Assembly (NCBI GenBank): GCA_964552035.1
Contig: CAZKFN010000107.1
Coordinates: forward strand, 1-6,458
DNA from: CAZKFN01 sp964552035
GTDB lineage: Bacteria; Bacteroidota; Bacteroidia; Flavobacteriales_E; Vicingaceae
DNA: 6,458 nucleotides
Direction of reading: 5' to 3'
The notes under the pieces were generated by a model that searched no databases, was not told where the DNA came from, and saw nothing but the letters and a program-made list of their open reading frames with translations. A program made the translations under genes and the position numbers. Below, one piece after another: positions 6,384-6,458 of this stretch (its first letter is position 1; each line of letters begins with the position of its first letter).

Positions 6384-6458
6384 CTTCGGTACAATTTTAG
6401 CAGAGCTAAAATCACTCAGCTACCTTCATAACGATACAATTTCAGCAGAGCTGAAATC
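6378..6458. repeat. Two tandem copies of a short hairpin repeat, running off the right edge
   Basis: Copy 1 begins AGCTAGCTTC (6378-6387) and copy 2 AGCTACCTTC (6418-6427). Each continues to TACAATTT (6390-6397 and 6435-6442), then AGCAGAGCT and an A-rich end (to 6413 and 6458). Copy 2 carries five extra bases before TACAATTT. Each copy holds a perfect 8-bp stem with loop AGA: 6394-6412 (ATTTTAGC / GCTAAAAT) and 6439-6457 (ATTTCAGC / GCTGAAAT). The only stem difference is a T-A pair replaced by C-G. There is no T-run after the first stem, so it is a poor intrinsic terminator. It may be an intergenic palindromic repeat family of the REP/MITE kind; this cannot be settled from two copies. Confidence 0.85.

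Noticed and set aside
6394..6412. Intrinsic terminator for ftnA
   Set aside because: The stem is perfect but AT-rich and is followed by CACTCAGC, not a T-run; a repeat explains both copies better.

Overview
The window looks like a chromosomal segment from a low-GC member of Bacteroidota, probably a flavobacterium-type organism. Three things point there: the gene order pyrR-pyrB-STAS-rnz, the start-proximal TAnnTTTG boxes typical of the Bacteroidota primary sigma factor, and the lack of Shine-Dalgarno sequences. I see no transposase, integrase, phage gene, CRISPR array, tRNA or rRNA.

Layout. Positions 1 to 4341 form one run of six minus-strand genes. In transcription order they are: a secreted protein of unknown function (4341-3745); a protein with an aminoglycoside-phosphotransferase-like kinase fold (3715-2660); pyrR (2584-2033); pyrB (2033-1086); a small STAS-like protein (1052-657); and ribonuclease Z, cut by the left window edge (657-1). 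pyrR/pyrB and STAS/rnz each overlap by a single base (TGATG and TAATG), so those pairs are probably translationally coupled. Promoter-like boxes before pyrR and before the STAS gene suggest that the run is split into several transcription units.

A divergent gap of about 440 bases (4342-4784) separates this run from two plus-strand genes. These are an AlkC-type alkyl-DNA glycosylase with a C-terminal Ig-like extension (4785-5876) and, 24 bases later, a ferroxidase-type ferritin (5901-6383). Their pairing suggests a small damage-protection unit: one gene repairs alkylated bases, the other stores iron. Directly after ferritin lie two tandem perfect hairpins with the same AGA loop and a compensatory base-pair change. 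They are the start of a short repeat family that may continue beyond the right edge.

Most of the window is ordinary housekeeping. The points worth a second look are the twin hairpins, a pyrR that appears to have an almost leaderless message with no room for a classical attenuator, a STAS protein with Ala where the regulatory phospho-Ser normally sits, and the very AT-rich kinase-like gene. I found no clear novel multi-gene system.
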